Below, piece by piece: positions 22,935 to 34,450 of a DNA stretch of 64,000 bases. The position numbers were made by a program, and so were the translations under genes. Each line of letters begins with the position of its first letter. The stretch's first letter is position 1. Source of the DNA: Welwitschia mirabilis (lineage: Eukaryota; Gnetophyta; Gnetopsida; Welwitschiales); contig JBOZIK010000001.1 in the NCBI GenBank assembly GCA_051453625.1, positions 239,100,114 to 239,164,113 on the forward strand. The letters run 5' to 3'. The notes under the pieces were generated by a model. The model was given only the letters and a program-made list of their open reading frames with translations. It had not been told where the DNA came from and searched no databases.

Positions 22935-23014
22935 ATAATTCAGATAAGAAGGCGTATGGGCACTCCAAATTAGCAAACATATTGCATGCAAATGAATTAT
23001 CACGTAAGCTCAAG
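22935..23014 (+). pseudogene. Exon of a TIC32-like short-chain dehydrogenase, copy 1
   Basis: Between TTTGTTATTTAG and GTCTGTTAAG lies an open exon reading NSDKKAYGHSKLANILHANE, then LSRKLK. The Y-x3-K catalytic pair of short-chain dehydrogenases/reductases (YGHSK) is present, and KLANILHANELSRKLK is the typical following helix in the TIC32/WWOX-like plant subgroup. Splice sites look usable (AG before, GT after). No upstream Rossmann-fold exon (TGxxxGxG) or downstream exon was found within the element, so this is an isolated captured exon. Confidence 0.75.
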
Positions 23015-23236
23015 GTCTGTTAAGAACATCCCCTTTTACTATGTTTTGTTTCATAAATAGTTCACTCAATAATTGTTGCTAGAAGGACGTGGTTGTCAAT
23101 CTGATAACAAACAAATTTCAGTTTCATATTACTATTTACCATATTCTCATGTTTTGTTGATTTTGTTAATGTTGTTAACTTAGAAAAACCATTAAATGGG
23201 CTTTCTCTTATGGCTATTATTTTGTTTGTTATTCAG

Positions 23237-23315
23237 TTATTTGGACAAGAATGTGTATGGGCAATCCAAAGTAGCAAACATATTGCATGCAAATAAATTA
23301 TCACATAGGTTCAAG
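23237..23315 (+). pseudogene. Exon of a TIC32-like short-chain dehydrogenase, copy 2
   Basis: The duplicate reads VYGQSKVANILHANKLSHRF after TTTGTTATTCAG. It keeps the Y-x3-K pair (YGQSK). Its 5' splice site has changed from GT to GC (TTCAAGGCTTG), and several helix residues differ (E to K, R to H). The minus-strand open frame at 23362-23580 is a shadow in the following intron-like part. Confidence 0.75.
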
Positions 23316-24497
23316 GCTTGTTAAGGAAACCCCCCTTACTACGTTTAGTTTCATAAATAATTCACTCAATAATTGTTTCTCTAAGAACATGGTTGTCAAT
23401 CTGATAACATGCAAATTTTAGTTTTGTATTATTATTGACCATATTTTCATGTTTTGGTGATTTTGTTAATGCTGTTAAGTTAGAAAAACCATTCAATGGG
23501 CTTTGTAATATGCATTCTATAAATTGTAATATATCTATTAATAAATAGGCAATATGACTCCTCTGTGAGAGTCGGTGCATTACTTATGAGCTTGAAGTTA
23601 ATACAGCCAAACAAGTTATGAAAATTCACCACTTTTCGTAACCTTTTTGACATTTTTTGCTTAGGTAGGAGAAAGCCATGTGCTAAGTCAATATGTTTTT
23701 CTCCTAGTTAGGAGCTGGCATATCTCTATAGCAGTTGTAGGTTCTAATCACTATTTGTTTCTATTGATAGGCGTCTTCTATTTACTTACCAATGGGTGGT
23801 TGGTGAGTTTATGGAAGAAAACTCTTTTGCCCCTCTGGCCTTGCTTCCATTACCATTTGACTCCAACTACTTTTTCTAAACATACCATTAGCTGTTTAGC
23901 AGAATGTTGGTGCTCTTGTCTAATAATGCCCATACTTTGCAACATTTTTTATGCTATGCCACAACTAACAAATGCCTGTGCTTACTCTTGCCTTGAATTG
24001 TATTTTTCTGATAAAATATTAACATACAAATTGCTTTCCATATGCTTTCTTTGAACCAAAAACTTCATTAGAATGAGATTGATAAAATAGTCACATTTAA
24101 ATAAGACTTTACAAAGAAATTTTTAGCTTTCAATGAATTCAAGATCTAATATCTCTTTTAGTGGAAATTTCTTCTCATATTTGATTTTTTTCTTGTTGGA
24201 TACTTAGGAAAAACTATGTATTCTTCCATCATAGGTTTCATTAGTGACTGTTGCACATATCTTGGCCCCCACACATCCATGATGTAGTAGTTACGTAATC
24301 AAATTCTTTAAAACACAACTAGCAAGGTATTATCATTGTTTGTTTACCTTGAAAAGAATGTTTATTATATGTTTCTTAATTGGTCAATTAGCTTCATTTT
24401 GAATGCTTCTTTGTACTCTACATTACTATTTAATATATAAGTGAATTGTCTTCACTTTGAATTATTTAACTCTACCCTTTTTTTCCCAAATTAAAAG

Positions 24498-24600
24498 TGC
24501 ATCAGCACTGGCAGTATTGATGTGCATGGGATCCCTTTTTAGGGAACTTGTTGAGCCAATGATAAAGCATGTCACAGGTGTAAAGGATTTTAGAAGGCCG
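24498..24600 (+). pseudogene. Exon-like segment, unrecognised
   Basis: Following a pyrimidine tract (CCCTTTTTTTCCC) and an AG at 24496-24497, an open frame reads ASALAVLMCMGSLFRELVEP, then MIKHVTGVKDFRRP. It continues to a TGA near 24630. Local composition is more gene-like than the flanks. I do not recognise the family, and the opposite strand is also open over part of it. It is a candidate third captured gene piece. Confidence 0.35.
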
Positions 24601-24630
24601 ATATCTAGCCATGGTAATCTTAAATTGTGA

Positions 24631-27600
24631 TCCATCTTATATAAAATCTCATAAAATTCCTGTCCTTGGAGTGTCCAATGATCAAGTGCAATAAGCTACT
24701 GTTTCTGATAAGTAAGTTTCTTTGAAGCTTTTAGCTCAATCATGACCACTTAAATAAAATCCACAAAAGTTGGATCTACTTTAAACACTTATTAGTAAGA
24801 AACTCTAGTGTCACTGCACATTATGAAGGTATATGTAATATGAATTATAAAAAAAAGATATATTCTGAAGCATTGCAAATGCAAAAGTTGCTTCAGAAAA
24901 ATGAAATTGGATTTCCAATAGGGTTGCATTTTTTAAATTTGTTGGAAAAAAGAGTGTAAATAAAAATAACAACAATGACAATAACAATAGTAATGACAAT
25001 GGTGTTATGAAGTCTTTATGTCTTTTTAATAGTTTTATACTTTGAGGTGGTCTCAAGGTGCTTCCATAGCACATGACTACATTGCATTAAAAGCATGTGA
25101 ATTACAAAACAGAAGGCTAGCATGTCTATTAAGAGAGTACTAACAAACTTTTGGAAATGTTTCAGTAATCCAAAGAATAGAGAAAGAGGATTCACACAAT
25201 GGGTTTTAGTATGGGATTGACTACATGATGAGATAGTTCTTAATGTGACATAAGGTCAAGTAGCATAATGTTAAGAAGGATTTATTTAGGCATGTCCTAG
25301 TGACGGTTTATGATTGCATAAGGAATCTAGTTAAACTTGAAATTAGCTAGTCATTCTTATACTTCATCATCATAGAGTTATTTGATAAACCTACAACCAC
25401 TATTGCCTACCATTGTTAGCTATTATCTCTGTTTGGATAGGCCTTTAGGCTTTACCTACTAGGGAAATCTTATGGATTCTTAGTGTAGGTAACATGTTTA
25501 TACCTATCATTGCATTTGGGAGCACATTAAAAATATGTCTAGTTTGGTATCAAGGGTATATAAAATTCTAAATAGGCAAGCATAGGTTGATTAGATAAAA
25601 AGACTTAGGCATGATGGTGATTATAAAATTTTGCATTTAAAAAACTTGTTTGTGAAGAGTAATGTCCCTCTTTATATAAAGATTTTCTAGAGACACTTGA
25701 AATTCTTAAGCCTTTTTTTTTCCAAGCTAAAGAGGCAAGCTTGCATGAATTCAAGCTTTACATTTTGCTGCCCAAGGGACTCCTGTTTTGATTTATGGGG
25801 CCATTAATTTTATTTTTGGTTATGAAAGTTCAATGTACAATCTAATAAACATTTTCAAAATTCTTTTTCTCTATACCCTTTTTCTCTATCAGATCTGACT
25901 GTTGCTTAACCTTCCTAATTACCTACCTTTAAGATCGACAATAACAATGTTAATTGATGAGATACCCTTTAGAAAGGGGATATAACCCTTGAAACAAAAA
26001 GGATAGGCTAATAAAATGGAGATAACAACATTCAATGCTCGCCTTAAATTCTAAAAGACCCAATTCATTTAATTTCTTGGCTAGGAAGAAAATCCAAACT
26101 ACTCATTTTATTTCACTTGTTTTAATCCTTTCAAGGAGAGACTACTACACTTTCATATACTTTGTGAATGAGGAAAAATGAACATGTAAACTAGGTAATA
26201 GTGTTATCTAAGCATGAGTTTACTATAATCCTAAAAAACTTATAGAGTAGAAAGTTGAAGGTACGAGTATTTCCTCATAATGATGGAATTCTATAGAGCA
26301 AAAATCCAAGAAAAAGGAGAAGGGAATGGACATTTCTCATGATTATAACATTTGCTATGGAGACAGACAAAATAATCACTACTCCATGGAGTTTCACCAT
26401 CTGAGCAAAGGACAGCTCAGACCAAATAAAAAACTTAAAAATATTTTTTTTTGCACTTCTCTTCTTTTTTTTTTTAGATATTTTTCAAAATAAATAATCT
26501 AGTTAACATTAAGCTTTATATCCTAGATAAGAATAAATTAATGTCAAAGAGATGCTTTAGGTAATAGCTCTATATCAATACTCTACATGTTAAAGATCCA
26601 TGGTCTTAAATTAGTAGGTGGTAGTTTAAGCTCCATGTGCTGAATGCTTGAGCATTATATCTTTTGAGCTATCCATGGAGATAAATGTAACATGAAATAG
26701 CAAATGCAAGGAACTCCTAAAGTATCCATCATTTTCATATGCTATTTTTGTTAAAATAATTAACACTATGTCTACACATGGAAGCTAGTGATTAGGAACA
26801 TGTAACATGAATTGCAATTGTTCTACATTAAAAATAGGGAGATTAGATTAGTTATCTTCTAGAGAATTTGATGTTTTAACAAAATAGTCATCACTATCTC
26901 TTGAAAAGCATCTATACTTCCAGATACTAGCAAAACATCTTATACCCACTAGAGGTCCTGACACTATTATTAGAGGACCAAAACATGTAAAACATTGTTT
27001 AAATCTTTTTGTATGTATTTTTGACATGCCATTAAGAGGTTATAACATGCTTCAACCTATTGTAATTCTCTAGGTTAAGCTACTTCTTGCATTACAAAGA
27101 GGACCTTCTAATGAATTTTAGACCACTAATAAAAACATATGTGGCTATTGATCTATAATCTACTACATAAGAATTGATCCTTGGGAAAATTCCATAGCAT
27201 GACTAATGAGATCAGCTTCAGTAATACTATCATTTAACCTCTTTAGTTATTGTGGATAATCTTCAAACATTCTCTATGAAAGCTTGAATACCAAATAATC
27301 TATTGTCTATTGTTGACACATGTGTGTCAAGTACAAACTTATTCTCTTGGCTATCAAAAAGTATGTTGCAAATACACCACTGATTACACCAGTTGCATTT
27401 GAATCATAATCTTTGATTCTTTTGGTTATTAAAAAGTAGAGCATGGAAATAATATTTCTAGCTTTCTTGGTCATAGTGCTCCATAGTTTTTCTATCTCAT
27501 TGGGGAACTTATCAGGATGATTCCAAGTAACATAATAAAGGCTCTTAAGTAGTCTCTCATTTCATCTAGATTCAAGAAGCATGATAAAATTTAGGTTCTC

Positions 27601-27740
27601 TATTCAAGAGGTTAAACATGTTAAAAACTTGATGTTGAGCAATTATATCTATAATAGCAAGCTATCTTTGCATAATCTCCTAATAGTGTAGTTCACTTAG
27701 TTTTGGGTGTTTCTTCAATATTACCACTAGCCTTTTTTTT
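24631..27740. other. Interior of the CACTA-type element without a clear gene
   Basis: No transposase motif is recognised. A minus-strand stretch near 27300-27600 reads in pieces (NLDEMRDYLRAFIMLLGIIL) and may derive from a protein, but stops are frequent and the family is not evident. A TCAGATCTGACTxTTGCT motif recurs at about 22565 and 25893. Confidence 0.35.
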
Positions 27741-27884
27741 CTTTTTCTAAAATAAAAAGTTACATATTTTAAGGTGTTCACGCTAAAGAATGTCTTAAAA
27801 TTGGTTTGAGGCATTTATCTTTTAGAACATCTTGAAAGCCTTTAAAGGCATCTATATGAGATAAAATGCCTTTAAAGGCTTTTA
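27741..27884 (-). repeat. Right subterminal repeats of the CACTA-type element
   Basis: Units such as GAGGCATTTATC, GAAAGCCTTTAAAGGC and AAATGCCTTTAAAGGC occur next to a gap, and again at 28763-28840 just inside the right terminus. They resemble the left subterminal units. Confidence 0.6.
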
Positions 27885-28762
27885 NNNNNNNNNNNNNNNN
27901 NNNNNNNNNNNNNNNNNNNNNNNNNNNNNNNNNNNNNNNNNNNNNNNNNNNNNNNNNNNNNNNNNNNNNNNNNNNNNNNNNNNNNNNNNNNNNNNNNNNN
28001 NNNNNNNNNNNNNNNNNNNNNNNNNNNNNNNNNNNNNNNNNNNNNNNNNNNNNNNNNNNNNNNNNNNNNNNNNNNNNNNNNNNNNNNNNNNNNNNNNNNN
28101 NNNNNNNNNNNNNNNNNNNNNNNNNNNNNNNNNNNNNNNNNNNNNNNNNNNNNNNNNNNNNNNNNNNNNNNNNNNNNNNNNNNNNNNNNNNNNNNNNNNN
28201 NNNNNNNNNNNNNNNNNNNNNNNNNNNNNNNNNNNNNNNNNNNNNNNNNNNNNNNNNNNNNNNNNNNNNNNNNNNNNNNNNNNNNNNNNNNNNNNNNNNN
28301 NNNNNNNNNNNNNNNNNNNNNNNNNNNNNNNNNNNNNNNNNNNNNNNNNNNNNNNNNNNNNNNNNNNNNNNNNNNNNNNNNNNNNNNNNNNNNNNNNNNN
28401 NNNNNNNNNNNNNNNNNNNNNNNNNNNNNNNNNNNNNNNNNNNNNNNNNNNNNNNNNNNNNNNNNNNNNNNNNNNNNNNNNNNNNNNNNNNNNNNNNNNN
28501 NNNNNNNNNNNNNNNNNNNNNNNNNNNNNNNNNNNNNNNNNNNNNNNNNNNNNNNNNNNNNNNNNNNNNNNNNNNNNNNNNNNNNNNNNNNNNNNNNNNN
28601 NNNNNNNNNNNNNNNNNNNNNNNNNNNNNNNNNNNNNNNNNNNNNNNNNNNNNNNNNNNNNNNNNNNNNNNNNNNNNNNNNNNNNNNNNNNNNNNNNNNN
28701 NNNNNNNNNNNNNNNNNNNNNNNNNNNNNNNNNNNNNNNNNNNNNNNNNNNNNNNNNNNNNN
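27885..28762. other. Assembly gap (878 N)
   Basis: Unsequenced, inside the CACTA-type element near its right end. Confidence 0.99.
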
Positions 28763-28840
28763 TTGAAAAGAATTTAAGGAATTTTTAAGGCCTTTCAAGG
28801 CGTTTTAAAAATGCCTTGAAGAACTATATTTCTAGTAGTG

Positions 28841-29182
28841 GTTATTCATGATTAATATAGACCATAAGGATAATCTAAGTAATAACAAGTTGGTTGGACT
28901 ATTGAGGTTACATTCATTACATATGCACCTCTCTCGCATTGCATTTCCATCTTTGCATTAATCTTACATTAACATGTCTTTCCTTAATCATAAAATAATA
29001 AAAATATCTTCTTAAAGTAATCTTCTAGATTCTTGCCTAGAATTCCTCTATAGAGTGTAACATTAGGGTTAACTTGTATATGCTAGTGTGTTTTGTATGA
29101 GTCTTATTCATATTTGCCAGTATTAAAACTAAAGGATTAATTATAAAATAATAAATCAATCACACATTTACACATCCCAATA
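28841..29182 (+). mobile_element. 3' LTR of the family B element, right part
   Basis: Starts with the duplicated GTT and continues ATTCATGATTAATATAGACC, collinear with 10009-10359. It ends ACACATTTACACATCCCAATA, with the terminal CA decayed to TA. Excluding the CACTA insertion and one GTT the LTR is about 1.53 kb, against 1.51 kb for the copy at 8850. Confidence 0.85.
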
Positions 29183-30900
29183 GGTAGGTAATTCCAGCCT
29201 CTTGTTTCAATTCTAGCAAGGTAGTAAGAAGCAAACATGTCTAAAAAGGAGCCAAAATTACCCTCTTCAATAAAGATACCTCATGTTTCACTCACCTTTC
29301 TAGATAAATTAGTAAGAAAGAAAAGAAAATAGAGAAAAAAATAGGGATTATAAAGATGAAGGAAAGGAATATAAGAGAAAAACTAAAAAATGTAACAAAA
29401 ATGAGATTTACAAAGAAATTTTCACATAAGATTGTAAAAAAAATAGAAATATGAGAAACATGTGAGGTAATCTCATTTTATAGAGATAAGAAGAACATAA
29501 AAGAGCACTATGTATAGGCATGAAACACAAGATTCAAGCAAAAAGCAGTGACACCAGTTATAAGAGGTGGCGATGCTAATTCAACATGATGAGAGTGGCT
29601 GCATGATGGACTTGAGCTTTGTAATGGTATTAGAAAGGCATTGGTCTTATGGGTGTGGTGAAAAAGTAAGGAAAAACATGGGTTTTTATAGATTTAAGAA
29701 TGGATTATAAATGTTAAATCATCTAGGCTAATCAAAGATTAAGATGAGTTATTGCATGGATTGAGATGTGAATTGATAGATCATTTTAAAAAAAGCATAG
29801 TTATCCTTATTTAGTGTATTTTCTCTCATAGAATAATATGGATAAAAATGTAATTGAGGAAAAATAAAACACAAAGTTTAATAGAACAATCATCAATTAT
29901 AGATTTGAAAGATAAAACACATAAGTTAATGGCCACATTTATTTGGAAATTTTGCAAATTTTATTCTAGATTTAAATGGTTCAAAATGTAAAACAAGCAA
30001 CGTATATTTAAAGTAAACCTATAAAAATCTAGAAATTAGTTAAGAAAGTCTTTAAGTACCAGAGTTAAAGAAATAAATCACAAAATAACTCCAAATCCCA
30101 TCATCTCTTTCTAATTTTAACTTTTCTACACTTACATATGTTTCTTGTTTCAAGCATTTAGATCAAATTGAGCATCTAGTATTATGACATCTTTACTAAT
30201 AGAATTAAACATGTTATTTTATGAAGAAATCATTGTTTCATTGCTAGTGATCACTTATATCTGTGATGCAATTGATCATATCATAAATGGATCATTAGAG
30301 CTACACTACCAGCAAGTGTCCATAGGTCTGATATAATTAACTAAACCCAATTTTAATTGATTAATACATAATGTGCTTTATGGAGAGGATATATTTTACT
30401 TTATTTAGATCACTCCTCCTCAAATTTAATAAATTATTCATGCACATTAAAGAGCTTATTATTGCATTAGCCTAATCAAGAAAAATCTTGTTCTTGTAAA
30501 ATTCTTTAAAAACATGAAACATAACATAAAAGTATATTACACATTTTTCAACCATATTTTCCAACTTTGAATAACTTAAGTAATACTAAATTTAACAAGA
30601 TAACTTAGAAAATAAGAAAAATGTTCTTGAAAAATACAAGTAAACTTAAATTCTACCTAATTCATTATGATAAGTTGATCATTCGTTAATAGTTTATTTG
30701 TTATGGTTCATCAACTAGAATTGTTTAATCTTAAAAACTCATGAATGGATAATAATGTTGGATGATTTGCATTCTGGATGAGGTAATTGAAAAATGGAAT
30801 TGAAATATGGAATGGTTTGAATGAGTGAGAATGGTTATGGATATCAATGTGAAAAACATCCTTACAGTTTAATGAATTAGTTATGCTTTAGGAGGTGCTA
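29183..30900 (-). mobile_element. 3' untranslated part of a minus-strand gypsy element
   Basis: Read on the minus strand, 30480 to 30250 (CTTTAATGTGCATGAATAA ... TTGGGTTTAGTTAATT ... TAGCTCTAATGATC) aligns with the plus-strand sequence at 45980-46130 that follows the integrase of the other gypsy element. It is therefore the post-pol region of a relative lying in the opposite orientation. Below about 30200 no homology was established. Confidence 0.55.
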
Positions 30901-31229
30901 TCACAAGGGAGGTTTAAAGGAATAGAATATTATAACTATGAGGCTTAAAACCTTTATCATTCAAAAAACAAGTAGGATGAATATCATTTTTATGAATTGA
31001 ATAGTCACATATATGTAAAAAAGTTTAAAGAACATTAGGAAGGCAATCATAAAAATCTAAGATTTTCAAGTCAAAAGTGTTCCATTCTATTGTATTTCTA
31101 TGCTTTTTAATAGATTATTGAAAGGAAAATAAAAAGCATTAAAATTAGTTTGAGAAGAACAAATGTTTAATTTAACAAGAGAAGGATCAAGATCATGAAT
31201 TCATAAAGAAAATCATCCTATCATTATTC

Positions 31230-31710
31230 TCTTAAAATTCCATAGTATTAAAAATATTCAGATTCATAGTAAAGTTATCAAATGAAATTCTTATGAAACC
31301 ATTTCTATAATTAACATAGGAATTAGGTGTTGTTAGAAATGGTCTACCTAATATGAATATAACTAAAAATTGTCTAGTTATATGTATTTGTGAGACAATA
31401 AAATCAACCAAAAAGTAGTAGTTACCAATTTGCATAATTATGCTTCAATGATTTCTAATGATGATATCAAAGAATTATCTACTAGTTACAATTCAATTTT
31501 AGTTTTTTTGAGATCATTAAGGGTGTGTTTCATGTAAATTAATTGTGGTAAAATACTTTTATGTAATCCTATATCTAATAAGGATTACCTAAAATATTTA
31601 TCTCTAATTTTGATAGCAATGGTCGGACAACTAGGAACTTTATATTTGGGAGGTATTTTGTCTTTAATAATTGTGTTCATTTGTTGAGATAAGGACATAT
31701 TTTTCTTTAT
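31230..31710 (-). pseudogene. Gypsy-type aspartic protease, minus strand
   Basis: The minus-strand frames read PPKYKVPSCPTIAIKI, then SLLDIGLHKSILP (active-site region; D-I-G in place of the usual D-L-G-A-S), and further on ILGRPFLTTPNSYVNYRNGF with NLNIFN at the end. This is the retropepsin region between gag and reverse transcriptase of plant gypsy polyproteins. Only the last 67 codons (31232-31435) are free of stops. The expected reverse transcriptase does not follow: within a few hundred bases the post-integrase sequence begins, so most of pol is deleted. Confidence 0.8.
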
Positions 31711-31751
31711 ATGCATTTTTCTCTTAATTGTACGTATCTTTTAGAAATTTT

Positions 31752-32264
31752 NNNNNNNNNNNNNNNNNNNNNNNNNNNNNNNNNNNNNNNNNNNNNNNNN
31801 NNNNNNNNNNNNNNNNNNNNNNNNNNNNNNNNNNNNNNNNNNNNNNNNNNNNNNNNNNNNNNNNNNNNNNNNNNNNNNNNNNNNNNNNNNNNNNNNNNNN
31901 NNNNNNNNNNNNNNNNNNNNNNNNNNNNNNNNNNNNNNNNNNNNNNNNNNNNNNNNNNNNNNNNNNNNNNNNNNNNNNNNNNNNNNNNNNNNNNNNNNNN
32001 NNNNNNNNNNNNNNNNNNNNNNNNNNNNNNNNNNNNNNNNNNNNNNNNNNNNNNNNNNNNNNNNNNNNNNNNNNNNNNNNNNNNNNNNNNNNNNNNNNNN
32101 NNNNNNNNNNNNNNNNNNNNNNNNNNNNNNNNNNNNNNNNNNNNNNNNNNNNNNNNNNNNNNNNNNNNNNNNNNNNNNNNNNNNNNNNNNNNNNNNNNNN
32201 NNNNNNNNNNNNNNNNNNNNNNNNNNNNNNNNNNNNNNNNNNNNNNNNNNNNNNNNNNNNNNNN
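31752..32264. other. Assembly gap (513 N)
   Basis: Unsequenced, between gag and protease of the minus-strand element. Confidence 0.99.
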
Positions 32265-34450
32265 ATTACATCTAATAGTAACATGTTGATTTTTACCTCT
32301 TTGAAAACCTTTAAAGCTTCTAATTATTTTTTTTAATGTTTTCCTTCCTAAGTTGTTATGGAAAGAGTAGAAGTTCTTGGTAATGAGTTAAGAATTATTT
32401 CATCCTTCTTATTATTTCTTTGAAAATTAGTTGTTCTTTAATAACATTTTGTTGTATTTATTTATTTAGTTCTTTTCTAGTCTCAAGGGGAATGTATCCA
32501 GTCTTTTTTATATGATTACGTTCTAATCCTTTTATGAATCTAACTCCTTTAGGATTTTGTTGTGAACATATAGAAAGTTTAACATGTTCTATTTGGTTTA
32601 AAGAAGATAGAATTCATTACAGCATATGAGTGTTGATTTGGATGATTTTCTTAAGGTTGCTTAAGGTTGAGGAATGTTTCTTAAGAGTTATTTCATAGTT
32701 ATGGTTGGCTTAGATTTTTTCAAGATTAATCTGGGATAAGTATCCATTAATTTTTTTCAAATATTCCTTTAGTAGAATGGGTAATGAAAATTATTAATGG
32801 GTGAATAATGAAGGGGATAGGATTCTTTATAGACTAAGATTATTTTTATCATGGAATTTATTGTGTGTTTAAGAAAAATTAGGATGGTTCATAAATCTTG
32901 GGTTGTAAGTATTTGAGTAAGGATCATTTTTACTATTCTTTCACTGGTGTTCTATGGCATTTACTTATTCATTAATAGTGTTTTAAAAGATGGATATTGA
33001 AGACATTTAGGTGTTTCATGAGAATATAGGTGATAGATAAGGCATTCAAATATGAATGTGGATGGTTTGGATGAGATGAATAGAAGTTATATTTTTCTTA
33101 GTAATTTATCTAATCAATTGTTTATGTTATATTTTCTAGGACTCAGACAACACTTGTAGATCTTAACAGGTGGCTAGTTTCTAGGTTATTCAATTATTTT
33201 ATCCCAGTTTTTAAAGCTTTAAGTTATTGTTTCAAGGTAATCCCATAATTCATCTAGAGGTAGACTAAGAAAACTACCTCTACTTATCATCTTGATTAAT
33301 TATCTATTATTAGGAAATAATTTGTTATAAAAGATGATAATATCTCTACCATACTTAAATTCATGTTATGAACATTTTTAAGTAAATCATTAAATCTGTC
33401 TAAGGATTTAAAAAAGGTTTCTTAATCTTTTTGTTTGTAATTCATTACCTCTCACCTTAGGGAATTTATCTTATGGTTGGAAAAAAAATTGTTAATAAAA
33501 GCTTTTTTTAAATCAGTCCATGTTTTTATTGAAAGAGGTTTTAGAATGTAGAGTCAAGACCTAGCTTTTTCCTTTAAAGAGAATAGGAAAAGAAGGAGTT
33601 TTATGGTATCAAAGATGTTAAGGTATTATAGTAGGGTAAATAGCACACATTTAAANNNNNNNNNNNNNNNNNNNNNNNNNNNNNNNNNNNNNNNNNNNNN
33701 NNNNNNNNNNNNNNNNNNNNNNNNNNNNNNNNNNNNNNNNNNNNNNNNNNNNNNNNTGGAATATATGTGATGATGTTCCTAAACAATATGGTTGTATATA
33801 ATTATAAAATTTTTATTTAGGAACATTATTGTTGGATTAGTTTTATGATTTATTCTAGGTAAGGATTCTAGCCATTTCTTAACTGAGTTAATAGGTGTGT
33901 AGGTTGTTTACGAGTTTTTTATTTAACCAAGGTGTATTGTCAGGATGATGAAAATAAAATTAGGTGTTTTAATTTATTATTTAAAAGGAAATGCTTGTTC
34001 TTATTAGGGGTTTCCATGAAGTTCATTTTCATATAGGATAGNNNNNNNNNNNNNNNNNNNNNNNNNNNNNNNNNNNNNNNNNNNNNNNNNNNNNNNNNNN
34101 NNNNNNNNNNNNNNNNNNNNNNNNNNNNNNNNNNNNNNNNNTTCTAGCCATTTCTTAACTGAGTTAACAGGTGTGTAGGTTTTTTATGAGTTTTTTATTT
34201 AATCAAGGTGTACTATCAAGATGATGAAAATAAAATTAGGTGTTATAATGTTATTATGTAAAAGGAAATGCTTGTTCGCATTAGGGGTTTTCATGAAGTT
34301 CATTTTCATATATGATAGTTTACTCTTCATTTCCTTTATCATTTTGGTCCATGTTGTTCAAGGGATTTCTAATTGGTCATTCTATTTTGTCATAAATCTA
34401 AGGCATACAAGTTTTATATTTAGTTCAGAGAGGTTTCGAAAATGGGCCTA
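32265..34450 (-). pseudogene. Gypsy-type gag region, minus strand
   Basis: Between about 33600 and 33180 the minus strand reads, with many stops, LFKGKA, NKNMD, FKKSF, FKYGRDIIIFYNKLFPNNR and FLSLPLDELWDYLETIT. This is the expected order of the plant retrotransposon gag domain (LKGKA..WL, W..L...F...FFP, F..W..I..FY.GL, G.FL...DE.WD.LE). It lies upstream of the protease on the same strand, so both belong to one element. Several tryptophan and arginine/glutamine codons are now stops. 33866-34041 is repeated at 34142-34319 across a 100-N gap. Confidence 0.7.

Larger units (their letters stand above)
22911..23505 (+). repeat. Tandem duplication, unit about 302 bp, containing a dehydrogenase exon
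   Basis: 22911-23208 and 23213-23505 are collinear copies: TTATTTTGTTTGTTATT, exon, TTTCATAAATA.TTCACTCAATAATTGTT, GTTGTCAATCTGATAACA, GAAAAACCATT.AATGGGCTTT. They diverge by scattered substitutions, so the duplication is not recent. Each copy holds one exon with flanking intron sequence, so the duplication happened at genomic-DNA level, not through RNA. Confidence 0.9.
18219..28840 (+). mobile_element. 10.6-kb CACTA-type (En/Spm) transposon carrying gene fragments
   Basis: The left end reads TACTATAAGAAATACAGGC and the right end, reversed, CACTACTAGAAATATAG, so the termini are inverted repeats of the CACTA type (first C decayed to T on the left). GTT precedes the left end (18216-18218) and follows the right end (28841-28843): a 3-bp target duplication, the size this superfamily makes. 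Removing the element plus one GTT rejoins the LTR exactly as in the uninterrupted copy at 10000-10030. Both ends carry AAGGCATTTA/TAAACACCTT-type subterminal units in both orientations. Inside are a cullin-4 fragment, duplicated short-chain dehydrogenase exons and other exon-like pieces. No transposase was recognised, but two gaps (353 and 878 N) could hide part of one. Confidence 0.85.

Noticed and set aside
23680-24054. 124-codon frame with hydrophobic stretches that could look like a membrane protein
   Set aside because: Lies in intron-like sequence after the dehydrogenase exons; hydrophobicity follows from T-rich codons and I see no family.
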